A stretch of 64,000 nucleotides of DNA, taken from assembly GCA_902793335.1 (NCBI GenBank), contig CADBCZ010000001.1, positions 62,001 to 126,000 of the forward strand, written 5' to 3'. Under the pieces are notes generated by a model. The model did not search any database, had not been told where the DNA came from, and worked only from the letters and a program-made list of their open reading frames with translations. Below are positions 60,686-64,000 of this stretch, one piece after another. How positions within the stretch are numbered: position 1 is the first letter of the stretch; each line of letters starts with the position of its first letter. A program made the translations under genes and the position numbers. This DNA comes from an uncultured Lachnospiraceae bacterium. GTDB taxonomy: Bacteria > Bacillota > Clostridia > Lachnospirales > Lachnospiraceae.

Positions 60686-61501
60686 CTAATAAAGTTTTGC
60701 CTTACTTAACGCTTCAAGATCTTCATCTTTTTTAAGCAGAACTCCAATAAACGGTAATGTCTCGCGGAGCTTCTCCGTATCAGTCCCTGAAAGAATCAAC
60801 GCTCTGATCCAATCAATAAGCTCTGAAGTACTTGGTTTTTTTCTGATATCCTTAAGAGATCTAATCCAATAGAAAGTATCTAATACGTTTTTAAGTACAT
60901 GCTCTTCTAAATGTTCAAAATGTGCGTTCACGATTTCTGTCATCTGCTCTCTGTCAGGGAAACTGATATAATGGAATATACATCTTCTAAGGAATGCGTC
61001 CGGCAATTCCTTCTCTGCATTAGATGTAATTACAACTATCGGTCTTATCTTTGCTGTAACTGTTTCCTTTGTTTCAGGAATAAAAAATTCCATCTTATCA
61101 AGCTCCCACAAAAGATCATTAGGGAATTCAAGGTCTGCCTTATCAATCTCATCTATAAGTAATATCACCTGCTCATCAGCCGAAAACGCCTCTCCAAGCT
61201 TACCAAGCTTAATATAATGAGCGATATCATCTACTCCATCCTCACCAAACTGTGAATCATACAGACGTTGAATAGTATCGTATACATATAAACCATCCTG
61301 TGCTTTGGTAGTTGATTTGATATTCCAAACGAGCAGTTTTTTGTTCATAGATTTACTGATAGCATCCGCAAGCATAGTCTTACCTGTACCGGGTTCACCT
61401 TTGATAAGAAGAGGTTTCTGCAGAGCAACCGCAACATCAACCGCTTTCATCAACTCCTCACTTGCAACATAATCAGTACTACCTGTAAATTTTGTTTCCA
61501 T
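60686..61501 (-). CDS. MoxR-family AAA+ ATPase
   Basis: 271 residues from the ATG at 61501, seven bases after AAAGGA; an ATG eight codons upstream has no site. It has Walker A G-E-P-G-T-G-K-T (35-42), Walker B V-I-L-L-I-D-E-I-D-K-A-D (Asp117, Glu118), E-F-F-I-P-E-T-K-E-T-V and the sensor 1 strand V-I-T-S-N-A-E-K-E-L-P-D-A-F-L-R-R-C. MoxR proteins are chaperone-like and usually work with a VWA protein encoded next door. Here that partner lies 2.9 kb downstream, beyond a terminator and two unrelated genes. It follows proA. Confidence 0.88.
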   Translation of the reverse strand: METKFTGSTDYVASEELMKAVDVAVALQKPLLIKGEPGTGKTMLADAISKSMNKKLLVWNIKSTTKAQDGLYVYDTIQRLYDSQFGEDGVDDIAHYIKLGKLGEAFSADEQVILLIDEIDKADLEFPNDLLWELDKMEFFIPETKETVTAKIRPIVVITSNAEKELPDAFLRRCIFHYISFPDREQMTEIVNAHFEHLEEHVLKNVLDTFYWIRSLKDIRKKPSTSELIDWIRALILSGTDTEKLRETLPFIGVLLKKDEDLEALSKAKLY

Positions 61502-61574
61502 ATCTATATCCTTTCTATCGAACATACCATATTAAATTATATTATTATATTTAAATGTTATATGACATAATTGT

Positions 61575-62822
61575 TTACGGTCTTACCTGTCCGTTTCCGT
61601 ATATTATAAATTTTGTTGTTGTCAAAGCCTCTAAACCCATAGGTCCTCTTGCGTGCAGCTTCTGTGTACTGATACCAATCTCAGCACCGAATCCAAACTC
61701 AAAACCATCGGTAAATCTGGTTGAGGCATTAACGTATACTGCAGCTGAATCAATCTCATTTAAGAATTTCTGAGCGTTGTCATAGTCTTTTGTAATAATT
61801 GATTCTGAATGACCTGTTGAATTACGGTTTATATGTTCTATAGCTTCATCAATATTATCAACTACTTTAGCTGAAATAATTTTTGCAAGAAATTCTGTAC
61901 TGTAATCTTCCTCATTTGCAGGAACTACATAATTGTCAAAAGATGCAATCACATCATCACCACGAACTTCACAGTCATTTTCTTTAAGCATTGCGATTAT
62001 CTTAGGAGCTGCCTCCTTAACAATATCCTTATGGATTACCAAAGACTCACATGCATTACATACACCAAGTCTCTGTAGTTTTGCATTTTTTATAATCTCA
62101 ACAGCCATATCAACATCTGCTGTTGCATCAACATATACATGACAGTTACCTGTACCTGTCTCTATAACAGGAACTGTAGCATTTTGTACAACTGAACTTA
62201 TCAGTCCGGCACCACCTCTTGGAATTAAAACATCAATATAATCATTTAACTTCATAAGCTTAGTTGCGGTCTCTCTGCTTGTATCCTCTAAAAGGAAAAT
62301 CGCATTAGGATTAACATTATTTTCAGAGAGTGAATCCTTAATTATCTTAACCAATGCAATATTAGAATTAATTGCATCTGAACCACCTCTCAAAATACAG
62401 GCATTCCCGGCCTTAAAACAAAGTGAAAAAGCATCAACTGTAACGTTAGGTCTTGATTCATAAATGATACCGATAACTCCAAGTGGCACTCTTTTTCTTC
62501 CAATCATAAGACCGTTAGGACGTTCCTTCATTGAGATAACCTCTCCTATCGGATCATCTAATGATGCAACCTGACGTACTCCCTCAGCTATACCCTCAAT
62601 TCTGTCTGCGGTTAATTTCAATCTGTCAAGTAAAGCTTCCGGCATATTGTTAGCCTTACCGTTTTCTATATCCTTATCATTTGCTGCAATAATCTCATCA
62701 GTATGAGCAATTAGATTTCTTGCAATACTTATAAGACAAGCATTTTTAAGTGGCTGTGAAATTTTAATAAGTTCTCTTGAGGCAGCTTTTGCACAACTTC
62801 CCATTTCTTCTAAATTCATCAT
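61575..62822 (-). CDS. proA: Glutamate-5-semialdehyde dehydrogenase (gamma-glutamyl phosphate reductase)
   Basis: 415 residues, the usual length. The aldehyde-dehydrogenase-like fold carries [33 protein letters not shown] and the catalytic Cys in [10 protein letters not shown] (about residue 254). A C-terminal [18 protein letters not shown] motif matches ProA. The enzyme reduces gamma-glutamyl phosphate with NADPH in proline synthesis. proB, its usual partner, is not visible. AAAGGA precedes the ATG pair at 62819-62822. Confidence 0.97.
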   Translation of the reverse strand: MMNLEEMGSCAKAASRELIKISQPLKNACLISIARNLIAHTDEIIAANDKDIENGKANNMPEALLDRLKLTADRIEGIAEGVRQVASLDDPIGEVISMKERPNGLMIGRKRVPLGVIGIIYESRPNVTVDAFSLCFKAGNACILRGGSDAINSNIALVKIIKDSLSENNVNPNAIFLLEDTSRETATKLMKLNDYIDVLIPRGGAGLISSVVQNATVPVIETGTGNCHVYVDATADVDMAVEIIKNAKLQRLGVCNACESLVIHKDIVKEAAPKIIAMLKENDCEVRGDDVIASFDNYVVPANEEDYSTEFLAKIISAKVVDNIDEAIEHINRNSTGHSESIITKDYDNAQKFLNEIDSAAVYVNASTRFTDGFEFGFGAEIGISTQKLHARGPMGLEALTTTKFIIYGNGQVRP

Positions 62823-62852
62823 ATCATTATATCCTTTCCATTTTTATTCATA

Positions 62853-64000
62853 TTATTGTTGATTAATAATTTTGATTTTCTCAATCAATTCAACACAGGT
62901 GTCAATGTCAATATTATCTATTGCATCAAATATTTCACCTATAACGACCTTAGTTTCTTCCTCATACGAATATTTTTTAAGCCTTTCCTTACAAACCTCC
63001 ATATTATCCATATCAAGCTTATCACAAGCTATCAATAATTCTTCAAGTATAGTGTCCAAAACATCATCCGTTATCTCGCCAAGATTTTCACTAATCTCTT
63101 TATCAGACGCAAAGTATTTTGACAGAGTATCCAATATTTTTCTGAATTCATTTAATAGCTTGTCATTATTCTCATAAATAGTGTCATAATCCTTATTTTG
63201 AGCAGCTTTTTCAATTTTTTGTGCCAACTCTCCTAATTCATATGCCCCTATCTGTTTCGAATTACTCTTCAATGCATGTACCTTTATAGTGTAATCATAC
63301 CAGTCCTCATTGTCAAATAATATCTTAATTTCATTATATCTGTCATCACCTGTTCGATAATATTCCCTTACAATTGTACTGTATAGTTCTGCTGAGCCTA
63401 GGGCTTTTAGAGCTTTTTTGTAGTCAAGGCCTTCATATTCTGACATGTTTTTATCATATGATTCATAAATTGCATCACTTTGAATAATTTTTTCTTCAGG
63501 AAGCCATTGTTTTATTTTTGAGACAAGATTTCTAATATCTATCGGTTTTGCAACATAATCATTCATACCTGCACTGATAAACATCTCTTTCACTCCTTCC
63601 ATCGCATTAGCTGTAAGAGCAATTATAGGTGTATCAGCTGCCTCCGGAATAAGTTCTCTGATTATTTTGGTTGTTTCAACTCCATCCACCTCAGGCATCA
63701 TATGATCCATAAATATCAGGTCAAATGGTTCAGAACTAACTTTGTTTACAGCTTCCTTACCGCTTGTAACACCATAACATTTTGCATTTATAGGTTTTAA
63801 CAAACCTTCAACAATAGTAATATTAATAATATTGTCATCAACAATTAATATCTTTGCATCAGGTGCAACAAAATCAATCTTAAAAGTGGTGTTACTACCC
63901 GAATCTATTCTTTTTTCTTCTTTTCCATTTAACATCATGACAAACCCCAAAGTAGTTAATGGTCTTCTCATAACTCTTAGATTTGTTCTATCAGGAACAA
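62853..64000 (-). CDS. C-terminal part of a hybrid sensor histidine kinase (REC plus HPt), 5' end outside window
   Basis: The frame is open to the window edge, so the ATG at 63971 is probably internal and the protein continues upstream. The first visible residues resemble the end of a degenerate receiver (L-R-V-M-R-R-P-L-T-T). An intact receiver domain follows with I-L-I-V-D-D-N, the phospho-acceptor in F-M-D-H-M-M-P (codon near 63705) and A-K-P-I. A histidine phosphotransfer domain has V-H-A-L-K-S-N-S-K-Q-I-G-A (His codon near 63285). The last 100 residues are acidic helices. This is the tail of a multistep phosphorelay kinase. It lies 30 bases before proA. Confidence 0.85.
   Translation of the reverse strand, partial: VPDRTNLRVMRRPLTTLGFVMMLNGKEEKRIDSGSNTTFKIDFVAPDAKILIVDDNIINITIVEGLLKPINAKCYGVTSGKEAVNKVSSEPFDLIFMDHMMPEVDGVETTKIIRELIPEAADTPIIALTANAMEGVKEMFISAGMNDYVAKPIDIRNLVSKIKQWLPEEKIIQSDAIYESYDKNMSEYEGLDYKKALKALGSAELYSTIVREYYRTGDDRYNEIKILFDNEDWYDYTIKVHALKSNSKQIGAYELGELAQKIEKAAQNKDYDTIYENNDKLLNEFRKILDTLSKYFASDKEISENLGEITDDVLDTILEELLIACDKLDMDNMEVCKERLKKYSYEEETKVVIGEIFDAIDNIDIDTCVELIEKIKIINQQ

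Noticed and set aside
1..64000. tRNA, rRNA, insertion-sequence transposase, prophage and integrase genes
   Set aside because: I looked for them in gaps and coding frames and saw none; the window appears to be core chromosome apart from the small palindromic elements and the LRR relic.

Overview
The window reads as one stretch of chromosome from a low-G+C, Gram-positive anaerobe, most likely a Lachnospiraceae-type Clostridia. DivIVA, SepF, lipoproteins and strong AGGAGG ribosome binding sites point to a Gram-positive. The mutS-mutL-miaA order, the mre/pbp2/min/rodA cluster, the anaerobic (cbi) cobalamin route and the endonuclease-type MutL point to Clostridia. The genus cannot be named from this evidence. 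Every gene is on the minus strand except one small membrane protein at 3202-3402, so the natural reading direction is from high to low coordinates.

Layout. 1-3058: an operon for a HlyD-like adaptor, the YggS PLP protein, SepF and DivIVA (cut by the window edge). 3202-3402: a DUF378 membrane protein sharing an overlapping bidirectional promoter with that operon. 3450-20356: a long cell-shape, division and repair cluster, read as mutS, mutL, miaA, an aluminium-resistance/methionine gamma-lyase-like gene, mreC, mreD, a 973-residue PBP2, minC, minD, minE, rodA, mgsA, a lipoprotein D-Ala-D-Ala carboxypeptidase and a P-loop protein. mreB is not here. 20505-25636: clpS, clpA, an HD-GYP protein and aat, an N-degron set in one operon. 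25709-46689: a roughly 21-kb cobalamin regulon behind a clear promoter, B12 riboswitch and intrinsic terminator. 46741-50490: miaB, and an ECF sigma/anti-sigma-like operon with its own ECF-type promoter. 50574-55152: a remnant of an LRR protein, a MATE transporter, two uncharacterised secreted or membrane genes and a metal-binding lipoprotein with its small CxxC membrane partner. 55259-64000: hflX, a MoxR/VWA pair split by a two-gene ATPase-nuclease cassette, proA and the C-terminus of a hybrid histidine kinase.

How it works together. The cobalamin regulon starts with an uptake-like module (exported CbiK, a tandem NEAT-like lipoprotein, a binding protein, a permease and an ATPase with an extra domain). 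It continues with lower-ligand attachment genes (cobQ, cobT, cobU, cobS, a short CobU-like protein, cobC, cbiB, cobD) and ends with the corrin-ring genes (cbiC, D, F, G, H, a CobK-CbiE-CbiT triple fusion and cbiA). CbiL, uroporphyrinogen methyltransferase and the adenosyltransferase are not in the window.

Points of greatest interest: (1) a B12-riboswitch-controlled extracytoplasmic tetrapyrrole/metal module with a lipoprotein cobaltochelatase; (2) the MoxR, AAA-wHTH, nuclease-helicase and VWA neighbourhood, with five phased repeats lying on the promoter of the middle cassette; (3) a dispersed palindromic element with two related copies, one of 214 bp inside the cobalamin operon.
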